A DNA stretch of 32,540 bases from Actinomycetota bacterium (GTDB taxonomy: Bacteria; Actinomycetota; Acidimicrobiia; Acidimicrobiales; CAIXPF01): contig VGBO01000026.1 of the NCBI GenBank assembly GCA_016870475.1, positions 1-32,540 of the forward strand, read 5' to 3'. This document shows, in pieces, positions 7,006 to 14,137 of this stretch (its first letter is position 1; each line of letters opens with the position of its first letter). The notes beneath the pieces were generated by a model. It had not been told where the DNA came from. It saw nothing but the letters and a program-made list of their open reading frames with translations, and searched no databases. The position numbers were made by a program, and so were the translations under genes.

Positions 7006-8348
7006 GCGCACCGGACCTCGATGCGCTCGCCGCCGACCTCGTCGGGCGGGCCGCACCCGGGGAGGGCCTCGAGGTCGCGGTGAGTCGGTCGACGTCGACG
7101 ACGGTCCGGGCGCATGGGGGCGACGTCGAGTCCTTCACGTCGGCGGAGTCCTTCGGCGTCGGGATCCGGGTGGTCGTGGAGGGCCGCGTCGGGTTCGCCC
7201 ATGCCGGTTCCTTCGACGAGGACGTGGTCGCCGACGCCCTCGCCGAGGCCCGCGACAACGCCACGTTCGCCGAGTCGGACCCCTGGGCGGGTCTCGCCGA
7301 ACCCGACGGCGTGCCGTCAGCGGCGATCGACCCGTGGTCCCCGGCGCTCGCCGCCGTGTCCGCCGATCGCAAGATCGCGCTCGCGCTCGACCTCGAGCGA
7401 GCGACCCGTGCGGCCGACCCGCGGATCCGGGGGGTGCGCGTGGCGACCTACGGCGATTCGGCGGCGGAGTGGGCGATCGCCTCGACCACCGGCATCCGCG
7501 CGACGTCGCGCGCGACGACGGCGTTCCTCAGCGTGCAGGCGCTCGCGGACGACGGCGCGTCGACCCACAGCGGGTACGGCGTCGACCTCGGCCGCGACCC
7601 CGATGCGCTCCGCCCCGACCGGGTCGCTGCGGAGGCGGTGCGGGAAGCGACCCGCCTCATCGGCGCAGCCCCGGTCCCCTCCGCCCGCGTCACCGTGATC
7701 CTCGACGCCCGTCGGGCGGCGACCCTGCTCGGGATCGTCGCGGCGACGCTGTGCGGCGACGCCGTCACCCGAGGACGTTCCCCGTTCGCGGACCGCCTCG
7801 GCGAGGTCGTCGCGTCGCCGCTGCTCGGTCTCTTCGACGACGCCACCGACGAGCGGTCCCCCGGCGCGGAGGCGGTCGACGGCGAGGGCCTCGCGAGCCG
7901 CCGCACGGCCCTGCTCGAGGGCGGGTGCCTGCGGGCGTTCCTCCACAACAGCTCCACGGCACGCCGCGCCGGGATCACGTCGACGGGGTCCGCGATCCGG
8001 GGGGCGCGCACCCTGCCGGGGGTGGGCGCGCGCGCCCTGCAGGTCGTCCCCGGCGACGGCGACCTCGACGAGGTGCTCGCCCGGGTGGGTGACGGGTTCC
8101 TCGTGCAGTCCATGCACGGCCTCCACTCGGGTGTGAACCCGGTGAGCGGGGACTTCTCCGTCGGTGCGGACGGTCTGTTGGTCCGGGGCGGGGCGCTCGC
8201 CGAGCCGGTGCGCGAGGTCACGATCGCCTCGACGCTGCAACGGCTGCTCACCGACGTCGTCGCCGTCGGCGGCGCGCTCGAGTGGCAGCCGAGCGGCACC
8301 GGGTCGGTCCCGCTCGCGATCGCGGACGTCGCCCTGTCGGGTCGGTGA
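7002..8348 (+). CDS. tldE: TldE/PmbA-family metalloprotease partner subunit
   Basis: This 448-aa protein is homologous to TldD but lacks the HExxxH zinc motif, as expected for TldE/PmbA, the non-catalytic half of the heterodimer. Shared features include the N-terminal ESFTSAESFGVGIRVVVEGRVGFAHAG-type segment and C-terminal SMHGLHSGVNPVSGDFSVGADG, which matches the family's GxNxxSGDFS pattern. The ATG at 7002 overlaps the tldD stop by 4 bp, so the pair is translationally coupled. In archaeal and bacterial genomes the two genes are usually adjacent. Identification is secure from the pair; physiological substrates are unknown. Confidence 0.93.
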   Translation: MSAPDLDALAADLVGRAAPGEGLEVAVSRSTSTTVRAHGGDVESFTSAESFGVGIRVVVEGRVGFAHAGSFDEDVVADALAEARDNATFAESDPWAGLAEPDGVPSAAIDPWSPALAAVSADRKIALALDLERATRAADPRIRGVRVATYGDSAAEWAIASTTGIRATSRATTAFLSVQALADDGASTHSGYGVDLGRDPDALRPDRVAAEAVREATRLIGAAPVPSARVTVILDARRAATLLGIVAATLCGDAVTRGRSPFADRLGEVVASPLLGLFDDATDERSPGAEAVDGEGLASRRTALLEGGCLRAFLHNSSTARRAGITSTGSAIRGARTLPGVGARALQVVPGDGDLDEVLARVGDGFLVQSMHGLHSGVNPVSGDFSVGADGLLVRGGALAEPVREVTIASTLQRLLTDVVAVGGALEWQPSGTGSVPLAIADVALSGR

Positions 8349-8383
8349 AGGTGACCGGCTCCCTCGTCGGGGATGCGTCGATC

Positions 8384-8389
8384 TAACCT
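8384..8389 (+). promoter_or_regulatory. Leaderless-type -10 box TAACCT for the PHP gene
   Basis: TAACCT is followed by 8 nt and then the GTG at 8398, with no Shine-Dalgarno sequence. Confidence 0.5.
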
Positions 8390-8397
8390 CGGGGACC

Positions 8398-9108
8398 GTG
8401 CGTCCAACCGAGGAGGGCATCGCCCGCCACCCGCATCTCGCCGAGGACCAGCCGGAGGGCCGGGTGCGCGTCGACCTGCACAGCCACACGATGTGGTCGG
8501 GCGACTCGACCACGACCCCGGACGAGCTCGTCGAAGGTGTCACCGCCGCCGGGATCGACGTGCTGTGCATCACCGACCACAACGCGCTCCGTGGTGCGGA
8601 GGAGCTGCAGGACCAGCTGCCGTGCCGGGTGGTGCTCGGCGAGGAGGTCAAGACCTACGTCGGGGAGATCATCGGCCTGTTCCTGACCGAGCGCATCCCG
8701 GGGAGCCTGCCGCCGGTCGAGGTGTGCGAACGGATCCGCGCACAGGGCGGGATCGTGTACATCCCCCATCCCTTCGACCCGATGCGTAACTGCCTGCAGG
8801 AGCCGGTCCTCCTCGATCTCGTCGAGCGCGGGCTCGTCGACGCGATCGAGACCTGGAACGGCAAGACCTCGCTGGCGCACCTGCAGCGTCGTGCGGCCGA
8901 CTTCGCCGCGGCGGTCGGCCTCCCCGGTGGCGGGGGCAGCGACGCGCACGTCGCCGAGGCCATCGGCGCCGCCTACGTCGAGATGCCCGACTTCAGCGAC
9001 GCGGCCACCTTCCTCGAGGCGCTCCGCGTCGGTCGCGTCGTCGGCCACCACTTCGATGCGCCCCGTCGGTGGCGGCCCCGGATCGTGCCGTCGACGTCGA
9101 TCCACTGA
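8398..9108 (+). CDS. PHP-domain metal-dependent phosphoesterase
   Basis: This 236-aa protein shows the PHP (polymerase and histidinol phosphatase) metal-binding motifs in order: DLHSHTMWSGDS, ITDHN, the Glu-rich EEVK segment, IPHPFDPMRN and GGSDAH. Stand-alone PHP proteins hydrolyse small phosphoesters such as nucleotides or act as nucleases. The GTG at 8398 gives a product whose PHP domain begins about 20 residues in, and it has a -10-like box at leaderless spacing. The ORF-track start at 8164 lies within tldE. It converges with mtnP and shares a terminator hairpin that contains both stop codons. The substrate is unknown. Confidence 0.88.
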   Translation: MRPTEEGIARHPHLAEDQPEGRVRVDLHSHTMWSGDSTTTPDELVEGVTAAGIDVLCITDHNALRGAEELQDQLPCRVVLGEEVKTYVGEIIGLFLTERIPGSLPPVEVCERIRAQGGIVYIPHPFDPMRNCLQEPVLLDLVERGLVDAIETWNGKTSLAHLQRRAADFAAAVGLPGGGGSDAHVAEAIGAAYVEMPDFSDAATFLEALRVGRVVGHHFDAPRRWRPRIVPSTSIH

Positions 9109-9125
9109 CCCCGCAGCGGGTCAGT
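9104..9125. terminator. Shared hairpin between convergent PHP gene and mtnP
   Basis: ACTGACCC and GGGTCAGT form a perfect 8-bp stem with loop CGCAGC. The TGA stop of the PHP gene lies in the left arm and the stop of mtnP (TCA on the plus strand) in the right arm, so the structure could serve both transcripts. Confidence 0.6.
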
Positions 9126-9876
9126 CGAGCATCTCGATCGCCCGGAACAGGGCGCCGCGCACCGAGGCGATGTTCTGGCGGAAGAAGGCGAACACCTGCT
9201 CCTGGGTGACCGGTTCGACCGCCGGGTCGTCCTCGAGGCCGGCGTCGTAGTCGGTGACGAGCGCGACGCTCGCATAGGGGATGCCGGCCTCGACCGCGAG
9301 CGCGGCCTCGGGATAGTTCGTCATGTTCACGACCGACCAGCCCATCTGGCTGAACCACCGGGACTCGGCCGTCGTGGAGAACCGGGGGCCGCTGATCACC
9401 ACGACCGTCCCGGTCGGGTGGGTGACGACGTCCTGCTCGCGGCACGCCTGCACGAGGATCGACCGGAGTCGCTGGTCGTAGGGGTGGGCCATGGAGGTGT
9501 GCTGCGGTCCGGGGCCGTCGAAGAACGTGTCGGCCCGACCGGAGGTGCGGTCGACGAACTGGTCGATCACCACGAAGTGGCCGGGGGCGATCTCCGGCCG
9601 GAGCGACCCGGCGGAGCAGGGTCCGAACAGTGCCCGGACGCCGGCCTGCTGCATCGCCCACACGTTCGCCCGGAAGTTCACGCGGTGTGCGGGGAACTCG
9701 TGGTGACGGCCGTGGCGGGCGAGGAACACGACGGTCCGGCCGCCGATGCTGCCGTAGTGCAGCGGTGCGGACGGCGCGCCGTAGGGGGTCTCGACGGTGA
9801 CCTCGGTGACGTCGTCGAGGAACTCGTAGAGCCCCGACCCGCCGAGGACGCCGACGTCTGCGGGCGGGACCGCCAC
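9121..9876 (-). CDS. mtnP: S-methyl-5'-thioadenosine phosphorylase
   Basis: This 251-aa purine nucleoside phosphorylase-family protein cleaves methylthioadenosine, a by-product of polyamine synthesis, to adenine and methylthioribose-1-phosphate for methionine salvage. Visible are GVLGGSGLYEFL at the N-terminus, the phosphate-binding ARHGRHHEFPAH, the GPCSAGSLRPEI block, the ribose/base site SGPRFSTTAESRWF and NMTNYPEAALA. The Asn-Met-Thr context favours MTA over guanosine, though some actinobacterial members also take adenosine. The GTG at 9876 follows the ruc stop after 1 nt, so the two genes form an operon and mtnP would share the CIRCE-controlled promoter. Confidence 0.92.
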   Translation of the reverse strand: MAVPPADVGVLGGSGLYEFLDDVTEVTVETPYGAPSAPLHYGSIGGRTVVFLARHGRHHEFPAHRVNFRANVWAMQQAGVRALFGPCSAGSLRPEIAPGHFVVIDQFVDRTSGRADTFFDGPGPQHTSMAHPYDQRLRSILVQACREQDVVTHPTGTVVVISGPRFSTTAESRWFSQMGWSVVNMTNYPEAALAVEAGIPYASVALVTDYDAGLEDDPAVEPVTQEQVFAFFRQNIASVRGALFRAIEMLD

Positions 9877-9877
9877 C

Positions 9878-10213
9878 TCAGTCGCCGCCAGAGGTGGATC
9901 CCGTCGCGGGCGTGGAGGAGGTCGAACCCGACGACGTTCCCTCCGACGACGACGACGTCGTCGAGGACGTGCTCGACGACGAGGTGTCCGACGAGGAGGT
10001 GTCCGAGGTCGTCGTGCGGCTGGCGGACGACGAGGACTTGCTGTCGGTCTTGTAGAAGCCGGAGCCCCTGAAGGTCACGCCGACGGGCGTGAAGACCTTC
10101 TTGACCGGCGCGGCCTTCTCGCAGTTGCAGACGGTCCGAGGGGGATCGGAGAACGAAGCCTGCTCCTCGAACTGCTTGTCGCACTCGAGACAGCGGTACA
10201 CGTACGTGGGCAT
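9878..10213 (-). CDS. ruc: FmdB-family zinc-ribbon protein, homologue of redox-regulated chaperone Ruc (Rv0991c)
   Basis: This 111-aa protein starts MPTYVYRCLECDKQF, the hallmark of FmdB-type zinc ribbons, and contains VTFRGSGFYKTD as in M. tuberculosis Rv0991c. The C-terminal half is a low-complexity Ser/Thr tail, probably disordered. Rv0991c (Ruc) was described as an oxidation-activated chaperone that is co-regulated with hsp60 and hsp70. Here a CIRCE operator sits just upstream, and the gene is divergent from galU-moeA, similar to the M. tuberculosis locus. The cysteine pattern is C8xxC11 ... C29xC31, one residue shorter in the second knuckle than usual CxxC. The orthology is an inference from motifs, operator and context. 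Confidence 0.85.
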   Translation of the reverse strand: MPTYVYRCLECDKQFEEQASFSDPPRTVCNCEKAAPVKKVFTPVGVTFRGSGFYKTDSKSSSSASRTTTSDTSSSDTSSSSTSSTTSSSSEGTSSGSTSSTPATGSTSGGD

Positions 10214-10235
10214 CGGGGCGGCGCTCCTCGCGCAG

Positions 10236-10262
10236 TTAGCACTCGACAGCGGAGAGTGCCAG
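10236..10262 (-). promoter_or_regulatory. CIRCE element (HrcA operator) upstream of ruc
   Basis: On the minus strand the site reads CTGGCACTC, 9 nt (TCCGCTGTC), then GAGTGCTAA. The right arm is a perfect match to the CIRCE consensus TTAGCACTC-N9-GAGTGCTAA and the left arm matches 7 of 9. The spacer is exactly 9. It ends 22 nt before the ruc ATG and overlaps a TACGCT -10 box, the usual place for HrcA repression. CIRCE is normally found at groES/groEL and hrcA/dnaK operons. Confidence 0.88.
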
Positions 10263-10266
10263 CGTA
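10261..10266 (-). promoter_or_regulatory. Candidate -10 box TACGCT for ruc-mtnP
   Basis: TACGCT on the minus strand overlaps the first bases of the CIRCE element, so transcription would begin inside the operator near 10254. The leader of about 40 nt contains CGAGGAG ahead of the ATG at 10213. Confidence 0.5.
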
Positions 10267-10366
10267 CCGCGGCGGCGGCGGGCGACCGAACTCGCCGGGT
10301 GTGACACCGACCCGGACGGGGCACGACCTCGCCACCGTCCCCGGAGCTGCCCGGCCGATTCCCGTC

Positions 10367-11176
10367 ATGCCCTGGTCGTCGCCCGTCGCCTCGGCTGCGG
10401 CCCGGACCGTCTCCGCGGCGGCGGCTGTCAACGGCGACGCCGGACCGGGACGATCGGTCCGCAAGGCGGTGATCCCCGCTGCGGGGCTCGGCACGCGGTT
10501 CCTGCCCGCCACGAAGGCGATCCCGAAGGAGATGCTGCCCCTCGTCGACGCTCCGGCGATCCAGTACGTGGTCGAGGAGGCGGTTGCCGCGGGGATCACC
10601 GACGTGCTGCTCGTGACGAGCCCGCACAAGAAGGCCATCGAGGATCACTTCGACCGCTCCTTCGAGCTCGAGGCCCGGCTCGCCGAGCGTGGTCGACACG
10701 ACGACGTCGCCGAGTTGCGTCGCCTCGCCGGGCTCGCCCGGATCCACACACTCCGCCAGGGGGAGCCGCTCGGGCTCGGCCACGCCGTGCACGTCGCCCG
10801 CCACGACGTCCTGCCCCTCGTCGGTCTCGTCGAGAAACCCGCACCCGACCAGGCGCCGTCCGACCTCGCGGTGATCGGTCGCTACGTGTTCACGCCGGCC
10901 GTCTTCGGGCACCTCGACGGGCTCGGGCAGGGCGCGGGAGGAGAGATCCAGCTGACCGACGCCATGGACCGCCTCGCCCGCGCCGACGGTCTCGACGGCA
11001 TCCGCTGCACCGGCGGTCGGTACGACCTCGGCGCGAAGCTCGACCACCTCCGTGCCACCGTCGACCTCGCGCTGCGTCGAGCCGACCTCGGCCCGGCCTT
11101 CGCCCGGTACCTCGCGGAGGTCGGCGGCGGCGGTCCCGACGGGTCGGGGAGCGGAGGGCCGCCGCTAGCGTCGTGA
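10367..11176 (+). CDS. galU: UTP-glucose-1-phosphate uridylyltransferase-like protein with a large internal deletion
   Basis: The product (269 aa) begins with a non-conserved 33-residue extension and then the GalU nucleotide-binding block AVIPAAGLGTRFLPATKAIPKEMLPLVD. It continues to RQGEPLGLGHAV and, later, GLVEKPAPDQAPSDLAVIGRYVF, GAGGEIQLTDAM and the C-terminal RYDLGAKLDHL. Between GHAVHVARHD and GLVEKP only a few residues remain, where M. tuberculosis GalU as I recall it has about 65 more, including the LPDD segment with the metal-binding Asp. The frame is intact. Activity making UDP-glucose is therefore doubtful. The start is uncertain (ATG 10367 or an upstream GTG). Its stop overlaps the region of the moeA start. 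Confidence 0.85.
   Translation: MPWSSPVASAAARTVSAAAAVNGDAGPGRSVRKAVIPAAGLGTRFLPATKAIPKEMLPLVDAPAIQYVVEEAVAAGITDVLLVTSPHKKAIEDHFDRSFELEARLAERGRHDDVAELRRLAGLARIHTLRQGEPLGLGHAVHVARHDVLPLVGLVEKPAPDQAPSDLAVIGRYVFTPAVFGHLDGLGQGAGGEIQLTDAMDRLARADGLDGIRCTGGRYDLGAKLDHLRATVDLALRRADLGPAFARYLAEVGGGGPDGSGSGGPPLAS
11166..11171 (+). promoter_or_regulatory. Leaderless-type -10 box TAGCGT for moeA
   Basis: TAGCGT, located within the last codons of galU, is followed by 7 nt and then the ATG at 11179. Confidence 0.5.
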
Positions 11177-11178
11177 GC

Positions 11179-12402
11179 ATGATCCCCCTTGAGGTGGCCC
11201 GAGCCCGCGTGGTGGCAGGTTGCACCCCGCTCCGTCCCCGGCCGGTTGCCGTTCCCGATGCGGCGGGTCTGGTGCTCGCCGAGGAGGTCGTCGCCACCGA
11301 ACTGATCCCGCCGTTCGACAACACCGCCGTCGACGGGTTCGCAGTGCGGTCGGCGGACGTCGCGTCCGCGTCGCCGGCGACGCCGGTCGAGCTCGAGGTC
11401 GTCGCCACGGTCGCGGCCGGAGCCGTCGCCGACCGACCGATCGGCGCGGGACAGGCGATCCGGATCATGACCGGCGCACCGATCCCGCCGGGCGCCGACG
11501 CCGTCGTCATGGTCGAGGACACCTCGTCGTCGGACGGCGGCGCACGCGTCGCCGTCACGGCGGCGGTCGCGCCCGGAGCGGCCGTGCGTCCCGCGGGCGA
11601 CGACGTCCGACCCGGCACGGTCGTCTTCCGGGTCGGCGAGGAGCTCTCCGCCGCGCACCTGGGGGTCCTGCGGTCACTCGGTCGCAGCGAGGTCCTCGTG
11701 CACCCGCGCCCGCGAGTCGGCGTGGTCTCGACGGGGGACGAGCTGGTCGAGGGGCCGGCACCGCTCGGGCCCGGCCAGATCCGTGACTCCAACAGGGCCA
11801 CCCTGCTGGCGCTCGTCGCCGCGGCCGGCTGCGAGGCCATCGACCTCGGGCTCCAGCCCGACGTCGAGGCGACCATCGCCGCGGCGTTCGAGGACGGGGC
11901 ACGACGCTGCGACGCGCTGCTCTCCTCGGGCGGCGTGAGCATGGGCGACTTCGACTACGTTAAGCGGGTCCTCGACCGCGTCGGGGAGATGAACTGGATG
12001 CAGGTGGCGATCAAGCCGGCGAAGCCGCTGGCCTTCGGGCACGTCGGCGGCGTCCCCTGTTTCGGTCTGCCCGGGAACCCGGTCAGCTCGATGGTCAGCT
12101 TCGAGCTGTTCGCCCGACCGGGCCTCCGGCGTCTCGGCGGGCATCCCGACGACCGGCTCGTTCGCCGGCCGGTCCGCGCCGTGGCACCGGACGGGCTGCG
12201 TCGCACCCTCGACGGGAAGACGCACTTCCAACGGGTGGTCGCCGACTACGACCACGCACAGGCCGCCTATGTCGTCCGCTCCGCCGGCGGGCAGGGGTCC
12301 CACCATCTCGCCGCGATGGCGGCGGCGAACGCCCTCGCCGTCGTCCCCGACGGCGGCGGGGTCGAACCGGGCGGGCTCGTCGACGTTCTCCTGCTCCGCT
12401 GA
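11179..12402 (+). CDS. moeA: Molybdopterin molybdotransferase
   Basis: This 407-aa MoeA inserts molybdate into adenylylated molybdopterin in the last step of molybdenum-cofactor synthesis. Conserved blocks in order are PPFDNTAVDGFAVR, RIMTGAPIPPGADAVVMVED, VSTGDELVEG with GQIRDSN, SSGGVSMGDFDYVK, and PLAFGHVGGVPCFGLPGNPVSS. Length and domain order are normal. The ATG at 11179 has a -10-like box 7 nt upstream; a GTG at 11173 that overlaps the galU stop as GTGA is the alternative. It is followed within 20 bp by moaA. galU-moeA adjacency is also seen in mycobacteria. Molybdoenzyme demand is visible in the window as the oxidoreductase at 23872-25431. Confidence 0.96.
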   Translation: MIPLEVARARVVAGCTPLRPRPVAVPDAAGLVLAEEVVATELIPPFDNTAVDGFAVRSADVASASPATPVELEVVATVAAGAVADRPIGAGQAIRIMTGAPIPPGADAVVMVEDTSSSDGGARVAVTAAVAPGAAVRPAGDDVRPGTVVFRVGEELSAAHLGVLRSLGRSEVLVHPRPRVGVVSTGDELVEGPAPLGPGQIRDSNRATLLALVAAAGCEAIDLGLQPDVEATIAAAFEDGARRCDALLSSGGVSMGDFDYVKRVLDRVGEMNWMQVAIKPAKPLAFGHVGGVPCFGLPGNPVSSMVSFELFARPGLRRLGGHPDDRLVRRPVRAVAPDGLRRTLDGKTHFQRVVADYDHAQAAYVVRSAGGQGSHHLAAMAAANALAVVPDGGGVEPGGLVDVLLLR

Positions 12403-12409
12403 CGGACGG

Positions 12410-12415
12410 TACGGT
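12410..12415 (+). promoter_or_regulatory. Leaderless-type -10 box TACGGT for moaA
   Basis: TACGGT lies in the 19-bp moeA-moaA gap and is followed by 6 nt and then the GTG at 12422. Confidence 0.5.
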
Positions 12416-12421
12416 GGGGTC

Positions 12422-13405
12422 GTGACCGTGCCGCTCGTCGACGGGTTCGGGCGGGTCCACCGAGACCTGCGGATCTCGATCACCGACCGCTGCAACTTCC
12501 GCTGCTCCTACTGCATGCCCGAGGAGGGCATGACCTGGCTGCCGCGCACCGAGCTGCTGAGCTTCGAGGAGATCTTCCGGGTCGCGTCGGTGATGGTGGA
12601 CCGGTTCGGCGTCGACTCGATCCGGCTCACCGGCGGGGAACCGACCGTGCGTGCCCATCTGCCGACGCTCGTCGGGATGCTCGCCGACCTGCCCGTCGAC
12701 CTCGCCCTCACCACCAACGGCGCGACGCTTCGGGCCCTCGCGCCGGATCTCGCTGCGGCGGGGCTGCGACGGATCAACGTGAGCTGCGACTCGCTGCGAC
12801 GAGACCGCTTCGAGCAGATCACGAAGCGCGACCTGCTCGACAAGGTGCTCGACGGCATCGACGCGGCGCTCGAGGCCGGGCTCGCCCCGGTCAAGGTCAA
12901 CGCCGTCCTGATGCGGGGGGTCAACGACGACGAGATCCTCGACTTCGCCCGGTACGGCCGGGAGCGGGGCGTCGTCGTCCGCTTCATCGAGTACATGCCG
13001 CTCGATGCACAGGGGGCATGGGACAACGAGTCGGTCGTCACCTTCGACGAGATCCACCGTCGCATCGACGCAGAGTTCCCCCTCGAGGAGGTCCCGAACG
13101 GGTCCGCCCCGGCGGAGCGCTTCCGCTATCGGGACGGTGGCGGCGAGATCGGCATCGTGGCCTCGGTCACCCGCAGCTTCTGCGACCGCTGCGACCGGGT
13201 GCGGCTCACCGCCGAGGGGGCATTCCGCAACTGTCTGTTCGCGGTCGACGAGTTCGACCTGCGCGGCCTGCTCCGGTCGGGCGCCGACGACGACGCACTC
13301 GCCGACCTCATCGCCCGGGCGGTGGGCGCGAAGTGGGCGGGCCACGCGATCAACCAGGTGCACTTCATCCGGCCGACACGGTCGATGAGCCAGATCGGCG
13401 GCTGA
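12422..13405 (+). CDS. moaA: GTP 3',8-cyclase (radical SAM)
   Basis: This 327-aa radical-SAM enzyme converts GTP to 3',8-cyclo-GTP, the first step of molybdenum-cofactor synthesis, together with MoaC. The SAM-cluster motif CxxxCxxC is visible as CNFRCSYC, followed by LTGGEPTVR. The C-terminal cluster is present as [19 protein letters not shown]. The protein ends in the double glycine (SQIGG) required in MoaA for cyclase activity. The GTG at 12422 is preferred because of the box 6 nt upstream and because homology starts at once ([18 protein letters not shown]). The ORF-track start at 12269 overlaps moeA in another frame. Confidence 0.97.
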   Translation: MTVPLVDGFGRVHRDLRISITDRCNFRCSYCMPEEGMTWLPRTELLSFEEIFRVASVMVDRFGVDSIRLTGGEPTVRAHLPTLVGMLADLPVDLALTTNGATLRALAPDLAAAGLRRINVSCDSLRRDRFEQITKRDLLDKVLDGIDAALEAGLAPVKVNAVLMRGVNDDEILDFARYGRERGVVVRFIEYMPLDAQGAWDNESVVTFDEIHRRIDAEFPLEEVPNGSAPAERFRYRDGGGEIGIVASVTRSFCDRCDRVRLTAEGAFRNCLFAVDEFDLRGLLRSGADDDALADLIARAVGAKWAGHAINQVHFIRPTRSMSQIGG

Positions 13406-13427
13406 CCCCGCGGTGCCGGGGCACCCC

Positions 13428-13433
13428 TAGACT
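13428..13433 (+). promoter_or_regulatory. Leaderless-type -10 box TAGACT for moaC
   Basis: TAGACT lies in the 35-bp moaA-moaC gap and is followed by 7 nt and then the ATG at 13441. It is one of the best -10 matches in the window. Confidence 0.55.
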
Positions 13434-13440
13434 CCCCGCC

Positions 13441-13932
13441 ATGCCCGAAGGCCTGACCCACCTCGATCCGCTCGGCCGTGCCCGCATGGTGGACGTGACG
13501 CCGAAGGAGCCGACCCACCGCCGCGCGGTCGCCAGGGCGACGGTGTTCATGCGACCGGGGACGGCATCGCTGATCGCGCACGGGGCGGTCACCAAGGGGG
13601 ACGTGCTCGCCGTGGCCCGGGTCGCCGGGATCCAGGCGGCGAAGCGGACCTCTGACCTCATCCCGCTGTGCCACCCGCTGCTCGTCGGGTCGGTGTTCGT
13701 GAACTTCCGGATCGAGGACGGCCACATCGAGGTGGAGGCGTCGGTCGACACCGTCGACCGGACCGGCGTCGAGATGGAGGCGCTCACCGCGGCCTCGGTG
13801 GCCGCCCTCACGATCTACGACATGTGCAAGTCGGTCGACCGCGACATGACCATCGGCGACGTCGCACTTTGGGAGAAGACGGGTGGTCGGTCCGGGGTCT
13901 ACCGGCGCGAAAGCCCAGGTCAGAACCCCTGA
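13441..13932 (+). CDS. moaC: Cyclic pyranopterin monophosphate synthase
   Basis: This 163-aa MoaC rearranges 3',8-cyclo-GTP, the MoaA product, to cyclic pyranopterin monophosphate. Conserved elements are [16 protein letters not shown] near the N-terminus, [17 protein letters not shown] in the active site, [39 protein letters not shown] and a terminal [13 protein letters not shown]. Length is normal. The ATG at 13441 agrees with the family N-terminus and a -10-like box. MoaB, MoaD, MoaE and MogA are not in the window, so the pathway must be completed elsewhere. Confidence 0.97.
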   Translation: MPEGLTHLDPLGRARMVDVTPKEPTHRRAVARATVFMRPGTASLIAHGAVTKGDVLAVARVAGIQAAKRTSDLIPLCHPLLVGSVFVNFRIEDGHIEVEASVDTVDRTGVEMEALTAASVAALTIYDMCKSVDRDMTIGDVALWEKTGGRSGVYRRESPGQNP

Positions 13933-13968
13933 TCAGTGCCAGCCCTGGCGATTTTCGCTCGACGCCGG

Positions 13969-13974
13969 TAGATT
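13969..13974 (+). promoter_or_regulatory. Candidate -10 box TAGATT for the 181-aa membrane protein gene
   Basis: TAGATT, with a weak TGGCGA at -35 spacing (17 nt), would start a transcript near 13981. This leaves a leader of roughly 155 nt before the ATG at 14138, longer than any other in the window. I recognised no known riboswitch in it. Confidence 0.4.
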
Positions 13975-14137
13975 CTTCTCACCTTCGCAGCGGGTCGACC
14001 TCCCGGTCGGACCGCAGTCCCGGTCAGTTCGAACGATCTCGATCCGAGACGGCACGCGAAGCGTCGGAGCTCCCCCGACGGCCCCGGTCCACCGGGATCC
14101 CGTCCGGCCCCGACGCCGTCTCGGTGGGGAAGGATCC

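Noticed and set aside
7317-8651. 444-aa minus-strand ORF opposite tldE and the PHP gene
   Set aside because: No motifs; explained by high GC content and the coding strand's codon bias.
10214-11047. N-terminal extension of the minus-strand ORF ending in ruc
   Set aside because: It runs antisense to galU and through the CIRCE element; the MPTYVYRC start is the family N-terminus.
12403-12421. Molybdenum-cofactor riboswitch ahead of moaA
   Set aside because: The gap is only 19 bp and the start appears leaderless, leaving no room for an aptamer.
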